A stretch of 47,285 nt of DNA from Verrucomicrobiota bacterium (GTDB lineage Bacteria > Verrucomicrobiota > Kiritimatiellia > Kiritimatiellales > Tichowtungiaceae), in the NCBI GenBank assembly GCA_016342445.1, contig JAEIOF010000002.1, positions 1 to 47,285 on the forward strand. Reading direction: 5' to 3'. Position 1 is the first letter of the stretch. Every line of letters starts with the position of its first letter. Below, in pieces: positions 9,510 to 18,439 of the stretch. The translations under genes were made by a program, and so were the position numbers. The notes below the pieces were generated by a model, which saw only the letters and a list, made by a program, of their open reading frames with translations, was not told the origin of the DNA and ran no database searches.

Positions 9510-10322
9510 ATGAGTATAAAAGTGGTTATTCAGGGCGCGGCGGGCCGTATGGGCAAAATGCTGATTCGCTGCATTCAGGAAGAAAAAGTAGCCGGCCTCG
9601 AACTGGTCGGTGCGATTGACCTGTGGGACGTTCCGGGCATCGGCGAAGACGCCGGCCTGAACTCGGGCGCGAAGGCGGCGGGCATAAAGCTCACGACTGA
9701 TCTCGCCGCCGTCGCCGCGGACGCGGACGTCATTATTGATTTTACCTCTCATTTCGGAACCGCCGGCAACGCGGAGCGCGTCGCCGAATGGGGAACCGCA
9801 TGGGTGATCGGCACGACCGGACTCGGCGACGCCGAGCTGGCCGAAGTGAACAAAGCCGCCGAAAAAGTCCCGGTCGTAATGGCGGGCAACATGAGCCTCG
9901 GCATCAATCTGCTTTGCACTCTGGTTGAGGAAGCCGCCCGCAAACTCCACGCGCGCGGCTATGATATTGAAGTGATTGAGCGCCACCACAACCAGAAGAA
10001 GGATGCCCCAAGCGGCACGGCGCTGATGCTTGGTCAAGCCGCCGCCGATGGCGCGGGTCTGAACCTGAAAGATTCTCAAGTCGACGGGCGAACCGGCATG
10101 CCGGGTGCACGCACCAAAGAGGAAATCGGTTTTCACGCGGTGCGCGGCGGCGATATTGTCGGCGACCACACAGTACTGATGGCCGGGACGGGTGAAATGA
10201 TTGAGCTCTCGCACCGCGCGACGAGCCGCGAGACCTTTGCGGTCGGCGCGCTCAACGCCGCCGCCTGGGTCGTTGAGAAAAAGCCCGGCCTCTACAGCAT
10301 GAAAGATGTGCTGGGGTTGTAG
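9510..10322 (+). CDS. dapB: 4-hydroxy-tetrahydrodipicolinate reductase
   Basis: IKVVIQGAAGRMGKML, IDFTSHFGTAGNAE, VIERHHNQKKDAPSGTALML. Confidence 0.95.
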   Translation: MSIKVVIQGAAGRMGKMLIRCIQEEKVAGLELVGAIDLWDVPGIGEDAGLNSGAKAAGIKLTTDLAAVAADADVIIDFTSHFGTAGNAERVAEWGTAWVIGTTGLGDAELAEVNKAAEKVPVVMAGNMSLGINLLCTLVEEAARKLHARGYDIEVIERHHNQKKDAPSGTALMLGQAAADGAGLNLKDSQVDGRTGMPGARTKEEIGFHAVRGGDIVGDHTVLMAGTGEMIELSHRATSRETFAVGALNAAAWVVEKKPGLYSMKDVLGL

Positions 10323-10328
10323 CCGAAT

Positions 10329-10727
10329 TTATTCCGCAATGTGGAAGCTGCGCGGAAGAAGTTCTCCCAGAGAGGCGACTTCGTAATCATCCAGCGCATC
10401 GGCTTTGGCGATATAAACTGAAAATTCGTCACAGCAGAATTCGCTCAGCACCTGCCGGCAGGCTCCGCACGGATACGGCATACTTTCGCCGTCGGCCACA
10501 ATGGCCAGTGCCACAAAGTCGCACCGGCGTCCGGCGGCAATCGCTGCAAATATCGCCGTGCGCTCCGCACAGTTGGTAAGTCCGTAGGAGACATTCTCCA
10601 CGTTGCACCCGGCAAACACATCACCATCCGCGCAGAGTAGCGCCGCGCCCACTTTATATTCCGAATACGGAGCGTACGCCTTTTGTGCGGCGTCGCGGGC
10701 GGCCTCAAGAAGTTTGGTTGTATTCAC
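10329..10727 (-). CDS. cdd: Cytidine deaminase
   Basis: AYAPYSEYKVGAALL, GCNVENVSYGLTNCAERTAIFAA, PCGACRQVLSEF. Confidence 0.95.
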   Translation of the reverse strand: MNTTKLLEAARDAAQKAYAPYSEYKVGAALLCADGDVFAGCNVENVSYGLTNCAERTAIFAAIAAGRRCDFVALAIVADGESMPYPCGACRQVLSEFCCDEFSVYIAKADALDDYEVASLGELLPRSFHIAE

Positions 10728-11383
10728 TTTTCCTCAAGCTCCTCATCCACAGCCATACGATAAATCGCCGAAAGCTCATCCGCCGCGCGCACGCAAACGT
10801 GCAGATCGCGGAGCAGTCCGTTTTCTAAGCCGTAAACCCAGCCGTGCACGGAGATCTCCTGCCCTCTTTTCCACGCTTCCTGCACAATGGTGGTGTGGCA
10901 GACGTTGGCCACCTGCTCGATCACATTGAGCTCGCACAGCTTGTTGGTGCGGCGTTTCATGTCACTGATCTGATCCAGCGTCACCGCATACTTGCTATAA
11001 ATATCTCGAATATGCCGCAACCAGTTATCCACCAGCCCTTGCGACGAGTTGTCCATTGCGCCCTTCACGCCGCCGCAATCATAATGTCCGCAAACAATGA
11101 TGTGTTTTACCTTCAGGAAATCAATCGCGTACTGCAGAACCGAAAGGCAGTTCATGTCGGTATGAATCACCAGGTTGGCGATATTGCGATGAACAAACAC
11201 CTCGCCGGGCGCAAGCCCGATGATTTCATTGGCAGGAACCCGGCTGTCTGAACAGCCGATCCAGAGATATTCCGGAGTCTGCTGGTTTGATAGTTTTTTA
11301 AAGAAATCGGGATCCTTCTCCACAATTCCCTGCGCCCAGTTCCGGTTGTTTTCAAAAAGCTGGCTTAATACTTTCATGCTCAT
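10724..11383 (-). CDS. can: Beta-class carbonic anhydrase
   Basis: WIGCSDSRVPANEIIGLAPGEVFVHRNIANLV, VCGHYDCGGVKGAM. Confidence 0.95.
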   Translation of the reverse strand: MSMKVLSQLFENNRNWAQGIVEKDPDFFKKLSNQQTPEYLWIGCSDSRVPANEIIGLAPGEVFVHRNIANLVIHTDMNCLSVLQYAIDFLKVKHIIVCGHYDCGGVKGAMDNSSQGLVDNWLRHIRDIYSKYAVTLDQISDMKRRTNKLCELNVIEQVANVCHTTIVQEAWKRGQEISVHGWVYGLENGLLRDLHVCVRAADELSAIYRMAVDEELEEK

Positions 11384-11392
11384 TCTTTCCTG

Positions 11393-12208
11393 TTAAATCG
11401 TCGCCTCTATAAATCCATTCAGGACCGCCCGCATACGGGGCATCGCCTCATTCGCCGTACGGATCACATCCTCCGAAGTCAGTTTTTCATCGCCAAGCCC
11501 CGCCGCCCAGTTACAAACGCACGAAAGCCCCGCGACCTTCACCCCCATCGCATTGGCAAAGATCGCTTCCGGCACGGTGGACATGCCAACCGCATCGGCG
11601 CCCATCGACCGAAATGCGCGCACCTCAGCCGGCGTCTCAAAGGTAGGGCCCGTGGCGGCCACATACACGCCGGTCGCATCCGCGCCCGAAGAAACCAGCG
11701 CCTGGCGAAGGTCGTGGTCGTAAACGGCCGTCTGATCGGGGAAGCGTGTTCCGAAGTTTGGATTATGCGGCCCGGCGAGCGGATTGGCCCCGAGCATATT
11801 GATATGGTCCTCAATCGCCATCAGCGACCCCGGCCTCAGGTCTTCGCGAATACCGCCCGAGGCATTGGTGAGCAGAACTGTTTCCACGCCGAACTGTTTG
11901 AGAATCCAGACCGGCAAAACGACCGGCGTCCACCCCTCGCCTTCATAACAATGACGGCGACCCTGAAAAATGAACAGCTCCACGCCCCCGCACTCCGCAA
12001 GAAGCAACCGTCCGACATGGCTTGTCACAGCGGTTTTTCCAAGGTTTGGAATTTCCTCATAAGGCATCGATGCCTTCACCGCAAAATCCGCGACGGCCCC
12101 GCCCCAGCCGGAGCCGAGGATGATACCGAGCTTCGGCGCTGCTTTCGGCCACGCTTTTTTAACCGCCGAAACCGCTTCGTCTAATGATGCCTGTTTGATC
12201 GCTTCCAT
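11393..12208 (-). CDS. Purine-nucleoside phosphorylase
   Basis: GIILGSGWGGAVADF, FQGRRHCYEG, LTNASGGI, GPTFETPAEVRAFRSMGADAVGMSTVPE; start MEAIKQ at 12208. Confidence 0.93.
   Translation of the reverse strand: MEAIKQASLDEAVSAVKKAWPKAAPKLGIILGSGWGGAVADFAVKASMPYEEIPNLGKTAVTSHVGRLLLAECGGVELFIFQGRRHCYEGEGWTPVVLPVWILKQFGVETVLLTNASGGIREDLRPGSLMAIEDHINMLGANPLAGPHNPNFGTRFPDQTAVYDHDLRQALVSSGADATGVYVAATGPTFETPAEVRAFRSMGADAVGMSTVPEAIFANAMGVKVAGLSCVCNWAAGLGDEKLTSEDVIRTANEAMPRMRAVLNGFIEATI
12037..12051. repeat. 15-bp dyad TTCCAAGGTTTGGAA inside the PNP gene (IPNLGK)
   Basis: Read directly. Confidence 0.9.
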
Positions 12209-12248
12209 GGGCTTGATAGTAAATAGATCGAGGGGTAGCATCAAGCTC

Positions 12249-12716
12249 ATGAACGAAGCATTTATGCGCGAGGCCATTGCCCTTTCCATCGACAAAATGG
12301 AGGCGGGCGAAGGCGGTCCGTTCGGAGCGGTCGTTGTCAACAACGGGACAATTGTCGGCAGAGGCTGGAATTGCGTCACCTCGGCCAACGATCCGACCGC
12401 GCACGCGGAGATCATGGCGATCCGCAATGCCTGCACCGCGCTCGGCACTTTCGATCTCTCCGGATGCGAACTCTACGCTAGCTGCGAACCCTGCCCCATG
12501 TGCCTGGCCGCCATCTACTGGGCGCGGCTCGACAAACTAACTTTTGCCGCCGGACGTGAAGATGCCGCCGCCGCGGGCTTTGATGACGAGCTCATTTACA
12601 CAGAAATTTCCAAGCCTTGGAAAAACCGCCGGCTGCCCGCCGAACAGATGATGCAAACCGAAGCACAAAAAGCCTTCCAGCTATGGGTCAAACGCGAAAG
12701 CCGGATTATCTACTGA
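12249..12716 (+). CDS. Nucleoside/guanine deaminase (CMP/dCMP deaminase family)
   Basis: HAEIMAIRNAC, CELYASCEPCPMCLAAIYWARLDKL; start MNEAFMREAI. Confidence 0.88.
   Translation: MNEAFMREAIALSIDKMEAGEGGPFGAVVVNNGTIVGRGWNCVTSANDPTAHAEIMAIRNACTALGTFDLSGCELYASCEPCPMCLAAIYWARLDKLTFAAGREDAAAAGFDDELIYTEISKPWKNRRLPAEQMMQTEAQKAFQLWVKRESRIIY
12608..12622. repeat. 15-bp dyad TTCCAAGCCTTGGAA inside the deaminase gene (ISKPWK)
   Basis: Read directly. Confidence 0.9.
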
Positions 12717-12726
12717 TAGGAGCTCC

Positions 12727-13944
12727 ATGATCATAAAGAAACTCTCCCTGTTCAAAGACAGACTCACCACCGTTGGCAGCGAAGAGCCACTCAACAAACT
12801 GTCGCTCGCCGTCATTATCCTGCTGGATATTTTCGTGCTAAACATCCTGTTTATCGGCCTCTCGGAGCACACCAGGCAGATCACCTCTCCCGCTGAATAC
12901 ATGCCGCAAATCACTCGAGAGATATTTATCGACCAGACGTGGGCCCCCTCTGCTCGACTGTCCAAACTGCAGCCACTGGTGCTGTCCGACCGAAAGAACT
13001 ATTCCTACCATCAGGAAAGTATTTTTGATGAATCCGCTCTCAAAAAAATGCATCCGCTCTGCCGCGATTTCTATGAAAAGGTGAAAACTCTCTCAAAAGA
13101 CAAAGCCCTTCGGGCCTTATTTGTCGAACGCGACCTGAAAACCTCGGAGCGCAGACGGGTTGAGTCCAGTCAGGACAAAGCGAAGAACGCCTATGACACA
13201 GCCCTGCTCGAAACCATTGCCAACAAAGACAGCGCCAACACCCGATCTATTGCAACCCGCTCGAAAAATTTGACAAGCCGAGTCGAGGAACTCACCGGTG
13301 AAATATCTACAATCGACAGAACGATCAACGCGCACCCCGGCATTCAGGAACTGTGGAGCCTTGTCAGCCCCAAAAATCAGAACAGGCAGGCGGTCGTCGA
13401 CGACTACCGCCGTTTTGAAAAATGGTACCCCGTCAGAGAACTCGGCTGGCAGCTTCTGTTCATGCTTCCGATTTTCGGACTTTTCTATGCATGGAGCGCC
13501 CATAGCGTCAAACGCGACAACCGCATCCAAACGATGTTCGCCAGCCACATGCTGGTGATCGCATCGTTGCCTATTATCTGCAAGGTCGTCGAACTGGTCA
13601 TCGACCTGATTCCAAACTACTTTTTCAGGAACCTGTTCAAATTCCTGAAGTCGCTCCACCTCATGGCTCTCTGGCACTACGTGGTTATTATTGGATCAAT
13701 TGCCCTCGGACTGTTTCTGGTGTTTCTCATCCAAAAAAAGGTGTTCAACAAACAGAAGATGATGCAGAAGCGACTGATGAACGGTGCCTGCATCCGGTGC
13801 AGTAAAAAGCTTCCCGCCGGGGCATCCATCTGCCCGTTCTGCGGAACCAAACAGCTGGAGGTCTGCAGCAACTGCCACGAAAAAACGCCGATCGGCGGAG
13901 TCTACTGCCTTCACTGTGGAACCGACCGAACGCAGGCAAACTAG
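12727..13944 (+). CDS. Membrane protein with C-terminal double zinc ribbon
   Basis: TM segments; CIRCSKKLPAGASICPFCGTKQLEVCSNCHEKTPIGGVYCLHCG (four CxxC pairs). Confidence 0.7.
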   Translation: MIIKKLSLFKDRLTTVGSEEPLNKLSLAVIILLDIFVLNILFIGLSEHTRQITSPAEYMPQITREIFIDQTWAPSARLSKLQPLVLSDRKNYSYHQESIFDESALKKMHPLCRDFYEKVKTLSKDKALRALFVERDLKTSERRRVESSQDKAKNAYDTALLETIANKDSANTRSIATRSKNLTSRVEELTGEISTIDRTINAHPGIQELWSLVSPKNQNRQAVVDDYRRFEKWYPVRELGWQLLFMLPIFGLFYAWSAHSVKRDNRIQTMFASHMLVIASLPIICKVVELVIDLIPNYFFRNLFKFLKSLHLMALWHYVVIIGSIALGLFLVFLIQKKVFNKQKMMQKRLMNGACIRCSKKLPAGASICPFCGTKQLEVCSNCHEKTPIGGVYCLHCGTDRTQAN

Positions 13945-14010
13945 CCGATCCCTTCGCAGACCCGCGCTGGCGGCTCTCGCTACATGAAAAGAGACGGCGA
14001 ATCGGACGCT

Positions 14011-14421
14011 TTATTGATTGTCGTCAAACGGACGGAAGTACTGGCGGACAGGAATCGAAAATAACACCCCGACCAATAGTCCGTTCAAAATTGTGATCGA
14101 GGCAACGGCACCGGCCATGCCCCATAGCGTCTCAGTTTTCAGTGAAAGAACCGTACTAACCGCGGTGAAAAGTATGGAAAAATCGAATAAGGCAAACAAC
14201 ATGGTTTGCGTCACCAGCCAGGCCAGCCGGGACCGTTGAATGAAGCCGCGGAACACAGCCGCAATCAGCAACAGATAGCAAAAAATCTGCATGATCAGAA
14301 AAACCATACCCACAGGGCGAACCAGACCCGTCATCAGGGCATACTGCAAAACCATCACCACCAGCAGTATCCCCATCAAACCCCTCAGGTGCTTTGGTTC
14401 CATTTTTAAAATTCGTTTCAT
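14011..14421 (-). CDS. Small integral membrane protein, 4-nt overlap with the upstream phosphorylase
   Basis: Four hydrophobic segments; start overlaps the preceding stop (14418-14421). Confidence 0.6.
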   Translation of the reverse strand: MKRILKMEPKHLRGLMGILLVVMVLQYALMTGLVRPVGMVFLIMQIFCYLLLIAAVFRGFIQRSRLAWLVTQTMLFALFDFSILFTAVSTVLSLKTETLWGMAGAVASITILNGLLVGVLFSIPVRQYFRPFDDNQ

Positions 14422-15704
14422 ATGAGCTCGCCTCCAATCACTTCGCAGACGAAAGGCGAGGGCTCAAAGGAGTCGCCGAGCTCAAAACTTTTTCCAAACA
14501 TTGGAAAACTTTCATCCATTTTTTTCCAATCATTGGAAAAAATGACAGCCAACGGGTCGCCCTTTTTCACGGTTTCGCCCGGCTTTTTCATCTGCGCGAT
14601 ACCGACGGCGTGATCAACTGAATCATCGGTCTTTTGACGCCCCGCACCGAGCACCAAACAACCCTTCCCGATCCGTTCCGCATCGACGGCCGTGACGATT
14701 CCGTCGGCGGGCGCGAGCAGCGGCTCCTGAATTTTGGCTTCGGAAAACTTCCAGTCGGTCGAGCCGCCCTGCGCGGAAACCATCGCTTCGAATTTTTTGA
14801 GCGCCGCACCGTTTTCCAGGCATTGGAAAATTTCGTCCCGGGTTTTCCGAACATTGGAAAGGTCGAGCATGTGAGCGGTCAGCTCGACGGTCAGCTCCCT
14901 CAAATCGTCCGGCCCGCCGCCGCGCAGAACCTCCAGACACTCCTGCACTTCGAGCGCGTTGCCGGCGGCGCGGCCGAGCGGCGTGTTCATATCGGTGATG
15001 AGCGCGCGAACCTTTTTGCCCATCTGCGTGCCGACCTCCACCATCGCGGTCGCCAGCTCGCGAGCCTGCTCAATCGTTTTCATAAACGCGCCCTTGCCCC
15101 ACTTGACGTCGAGCACGAGGGTGTCGAGGCCTTCGGCCAGCTTTTTGCTCATGATGCTCGCGGTGATGAGCGGGATGGAGGGGACGGTTCCGGTGACATC
15201 GCGCAGGGCATAAAGTTTTTTATCGGCGGGCGCGAGCTGAGCCGTCTGTCCGGTGATGGAGCATCCGACGTTTTCCAAGGTTTGGAAAAATTCTTTTTCG
15301 GAAAGGTTCGTGCGGTAACCGGGGATCGCTTCGAGCTTGTCGAGCGTGCCGCCGGTGATGCCGAGGCCGCGCCCGGAGATCATCGGAACGGTGAGGCCGC
15401 ACGCGGCGGCGAGCGGGGCAAGAATGAGCGAGGTTTTGTCTCCGATGCCGCCGGTAGAGTGTTTATCCGCTTTGATGCCGGGGAGCGTCGCCGGATCAAT
15501 CACATCGCCGGAGTTCATCATTTCGAGGGTGAGAGCCGCGGTTTCGCGGGGCGTCATTCCGTTGAAATAGACCGCCATGGCAAAAGCGGCCATCTGGTAA
15601 TCGGGGATTGAGCCGGCGGTGAAGCCCTGGATGAGAAAACGGAGCTCCTCGCCGGAGAGTTCAGCACCATCGCGTTTCTTTTCAATAATCCACTGCGGAA
15701 GCAT
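14418..15704 (-). CDS. deoA: Thymidine/pyrimidine-nucleoside phosphorylase
   Basis: DKHSTGGIGDKTSLILAPLAAACG, MISGRGLGITGGTLDKLEAIPG, GQTAQLAPADKKLYALRDVTGTV. Confidence 0.93.
   Translation of the reverse strand: MLPQWIIEKKRDGAELSGEELRFLIQGFTAGSIPDYQMAAFAMAVYFNGMTPRETAALTLEMMNSGDVIDPATLPGIKADKHSTGGIGDKTSLILAPLAAACGLTVPMISGRGLGITGGTLDKLEAIPGYRTNLSEKEFFQTLENVGCSITGQTAQLAPADKKLYALRDVTGTVPSIPLITASIMSKKLAEGLDTLVLDVKWGKGAFMKTIEQARELATAMVEVGTQMGKKVRALITDMNTPLGRAAGNALEVQECLEVLRGGGPDDLRELTVELTAHMLDLSNVRKTRDEIFQCLENGAALKKFEAMVSAQGGSTDWKFSEAKIQEPLLAPADGIVTAVDAERIGKGCLVLGAGRQKTDDSVDHAVGIAQMKKPGETVKKGDPLAVIFSNDWKKMDESFPMFGKSFELGDSFEPSPFVCEVIGGELI
14492..14538. repeat. Dyad doublet TTCCAAACATTGGAA (14492) + TTCCAATCATTGGAA (14524), spacing 32, in the deoA 3' region
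   Basis: Encodes IFSNDWKKMDESFPMFGKSF on the minus strand. Confidence 0.92.
14814..14859. repeat. Dyad doublet TTCCAGGCATTGGAA (14814) + TTCCGAACATTGGAA (14845), spacing 31, in deoA
   Basis: Encodes LSNVRKTRDEIFQCLENG. Confidence 0.88.
15273..15287. repeat. 15-bp dyad TTCCAAGGTTTGGAA in deoA (FFQTLENVG)
   Basis: Read directly. Confidence 0.9.
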
Positions 15705-15728
15705 GGGCGGAGGATAGCTCAGGCGAAT

Positions 15729-16553
15729 TTATTCCGCAACGAGCTTGTCGCGAAGGATTGCCCGCAAGGCGTTCTCCGCCGCGTCGAGCGCCGCCATTTT
15801 TCCCGGCGGGGCATTAAGACGGATCTCGACCCGTCCATGACCCGGATAGAATCCGATGTCGATTTCCGGACATTGGAAGCTTTCCTTTTCGAGGCGGGTG
15901 ACGATGTCGGATTCGCCAATGCCTTCGGTCGTTAAGACCCGCAATTCGAGCGGAACCGCATCCGGAAATTGCAGCAGGAGCCACGGAACGATGTGGTCTT
16001 CGAGTACTGCGGCAAATTCGTTTGGCGGGCCGGGAATAATGAATAGAGCTTTTGCCACTCCCTCCGGTCGTTGCCCCGCCGCATCCGCGGCGGAGCCTCT
16101 CTCGCTTCGCTCGGATCCAATGTCTGGAAAAAAAAGTTCGCCGGGAGCCATGCCGACGGAGTTGAGGAGCGTTTCGGCTCCTTCGAGAATAAGAGCCTGC
16201 CGCTCGGCGGCGGGTGTAACGGTGCGTCCGCGATCCTTGAACCGTTTGTGCAGTTCGGCGAGCGCAGCCGGCGATGTGACGATGCGGCAACCGAAGAGTC
16301 CGGCGAGCGCATCGCGGGTGATGTCGTCGGAGGTGGGGCCAAGGCCGCCGCTGACGACGACGATGTCGGTGCGGGCGAAGGCCTCGCGCACCGCGGACTG
16401 GATGGTTGCGATGTCGTCGGGAATCGTGGTGTCGCGCGACAGATTCAGGCCGACTTTTACGAGCGCTTCTCCAAGCGCCCGGGCGTGGGAATTGAGCGTA
16501 CGACCGCTTAGCAGTTCAGTTCCAATGGAGATGAGTTCGATCGTATTTTTCAT
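15729..16553 (-). CDS. cinA: CinA N-terminal / molybdopterin-binding domain protein with an in-frame repeat insertion
   Basis: IELISIGTELLSGRTLNSHA, VVVSGGLGPTSDDITRDAL, NSVGMAPGE...IIPGPPNEF. Confidence 0.88.
   Translation of the reverse strand: MKNTIELISIGTELLSGRTLNSHARALGEALVKVGLNLSRDTTIPDDIATIQSAVREAFARTDIVVVSGGLGPTSDDITRDALAGLFGCRIVTSPAALAELHKRFKDRGRTVTPAAERQALILEGAETLLNSVGMAPGELFFPDIGSERSERGSAADAAGQRPEGVAKALFIIPGPPNEFAAVLEDHIVPWLLLQFPDAVPLELRVLTTEGIGESDIVTRLEKESFQCPEIDIGFYPGHGRVEIRLNAPPGKMAALDAAENALRAILRDKLVAE
15864..15878. repeat. Degenerate 15-bp dyad TTCCGGACATTGGAA in cinA
   Basis: Two arm mismatches; ACA core retained. Confidence 0.6.
16048..16129 (-). repeat. REP-like unit (copy B) plus degenerate dyad ATCCAATGTCTGGAA (16115) inside cinA
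   Basis: Minus strand: TTCCAGACATTGGATCCGAGCGAAGCGAGAGAGGCTCCGCCGCGGATGCGGCGGGGCAACGACCGGAGGGAGTGGCAA. Confidence 0.75.
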
Positions 16554-17770
16554 CGGCGAAGGGCTTCGATGGGGCTGAGGTTGGCGGCTTTCCATGCGGG
16601 GTTGGTTCCGAAAATGATGCCTGTGAGAATGGAAACGGCGAGCGCAACGATAACGCTTCCGGGGGTGACGATGGTCGGCATACCGGCTGTATACTTGATT
16701 AGAACGGCAATTAGAAAGCCGATCAAAACTCCAAGGATTCCACCCAACCCTGTTAACGTGACCGCTTCGAAAAGGAACTGGGTAAGGATGGTTCTCCTCT
16801 GGGCTCCGAGAGCGCGCAGGGTTCCAATCTCTTTGGTTCGCTCATAAATATTCGCCAGCATGATGTTCATGATGCCAATGCCGCCGACGAGCAGCGAGAT
16901 GGCGGCAATGGAGCCCATCACAACGGAAAAAATGCGCTGGGTGGCCTGCTCGGCGAGGAGGAGTTCGTACGGAACGCTGATGGTGTAGTCGGGCAGTTCG
17001 TGGGTTTCGTTCAAGTAGGTTCGAACGCGATCCGCCGTGTTTTTGAGATAGGCCAGGTTTTCAACCTGCACATAGACGTAGTCGGCTTCGACGTTGAGCG
17101 CGTCCCGATTGAAAATAGAGAGCAAGGTTTCGTAATTAACGTAGACCAAATTATTGATGTCATATTTTCCTGCCAGCTTTGACTTGAGCGGGTTCTCAAT
17201 CAGACCGACAACCTCGAAGGTCGCACCGTAAACCGAAACGGTCTTGCCTAGCGGATCTTCCAGCCCGAAAAGCTGGCGGGCCGCATCCACCCCAACCGAG
17301 CAAACCTGCGAGGCCAATGCGCCATCTGATTCAGAAATCCACCGCCCGCGCGGATCGGCGTTTTTCGAACGGGAAAGGGCCAGAAATTCGGGAGCGGCCC
17401 CCATCAGGATCACATCTGTCGGCTTCCCGTTTGCATAAATGGTCTTGCGAAGCTCCACGATCGGGACAACTTTTTTGACGTTATCGAAAACCGTTCTGAA
17501 ATGGTCGATGTCCTCGCGGGTAATCCCGTAGAAATAGATGGTTTCCCCGCCGGTTTGGTTCGCCTGAGGTTCCTCGGAATGCAGGATGATGTTGTCGACC
17601 CCCTGCCGCTGAATCCGCTCAATCGATTCAACCCGGGCCCCTTCGCTGACGGCCAGCATGCCGACAACCGCGGCAACACCGAGCACAACGCCGAGCATGG
17701 CGAGAAGCGAGCGAAAAGCGTGGTGCTTCAAGCTTAGCCAAGTGGATTCGATGTTATAGAAAAAACTCAT
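16550..17770 (-). CDS. ABC transporter permease, MacB-like (FtsX domain)
   Basis: [29 protein letters not shown]...; [33 protein letters not shown]. Confidence 0.93.
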   Translation of the reverse strand: MSFFYNIESTWLSLKHHAFRSLLAMLGVVLGVAAVVGMLAVSEGARVESIERIQRQGVDNIILHSEEPQANQTGGETIYFYGITREDIDHFRTVFDNVKKVVPIVELRKTIYANGKPTDVILMGAAPEFLALSRSKNADPRGRWISESDGALASQVCSVGVDAARQLFGLEDPLGKTVSVYGATFEVVGLIENPLKSKLAGKYDINNLVYVNYETLLSIFNRDALNVEADYVYVQVENLAYLKNTADRVRTYLNETHELPDYTISVPYELLLAEQATQRIFSVVMGSIAAISLLVGGIGIMNIMLANIYERTKEIGTLRALGAQRRTILTQFLFEAVTLTGLGGILGVLIGFLIAVLIKYTAGMPTIVTPGSVIVALAVSILTGIIFGTNPAWKAANLSPIEALRR

Positions 17771-18438
17771 TGGCGCACCACGTTTCCATCATGCAACTCG
17801 ATGATCCGCTGAACTTCTTTCTCATATTCGGCATTGTGCGTGACCATCACAACGGTGTGGCCTTCAGCAACCAGCTCGTGAAAAATCCCGATGATTTCAT
17901 CGCCGGTTTTTTCATCCAGATTGCCGGTCGGTTCATCGGCGAGAAGTACCGCCGGGCGATTGGCCAGCGCGCGGGCGATCGCAACGCGCTGGCACTGTCC
18001 GCCGGAGAGTTGCGACGGGCTGTGTGCAAGGCGAGAGCCGAGCCCGACGCGGTCGAGCAGCTCCGCTGCCCGCTCATGCATTTCGTGGCGCGGCACCCCG
18101 GCAAAGCGCATCGGCATGCAGACATTTTCAAGAATAGAGAAATGAGAAAACAGATTGAAGGACTGGAAAATGATGCCGATTTTTCGGCAGCGGATATCCG
18201 AACGGTCGGCATCGGACAGCTTGGCCACGTTGCGGCCTTCGAGCAAATAATTGCCGGAGGTGGGCTCGTCGAGCAACCCGAGCATATTGAGCATGGTGGA
18301 TTTCCCGGAGCCGGATGCGCCGAAAATGGCGACGAACGTGCCTTCTTCCACACTCAAATCAGTTGGCCGCAATGCATGAACGGCAGCGGGACCGCTCCCG
18401 TAAACCCGGCTGATTCCCTGCAACTGGATCAGGCTCAA
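17767..18438 (-). CDS. ABC transporter ATP-binding protein (LolD/MacB-like)
   Basis: [47 protein letters not shown]. Confidence 0.96.
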   Translation of the reverse strand: MSLIQLQGISRVYGSGPAAVHALRPTDLSVEEGTFVAIFGASGSGKSTMLNMLGLLDEPTSGNYLLEGRNVAKLSDADRSDIRCRKIGIIFQSFNLFSHFSILENVCMPMRFAGVPRHEMHERAAELLDRVGLGSRLAHSPSQLSGGQCQRVAIARALANRPAVLLADEPTGNLDEKTGDEIIGIFHELVAEGHTVVMVTHNAEYEKEVQRIIELHDGNVVRQ

Positions 18439-18439
18439 C

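Noticed and set aside
14492-15287. The dyads as transposon/MITE insertions in deoA
   Set aside because: No target-site duplications seen, no transposase, and the protein appears to align without length change at these sites.
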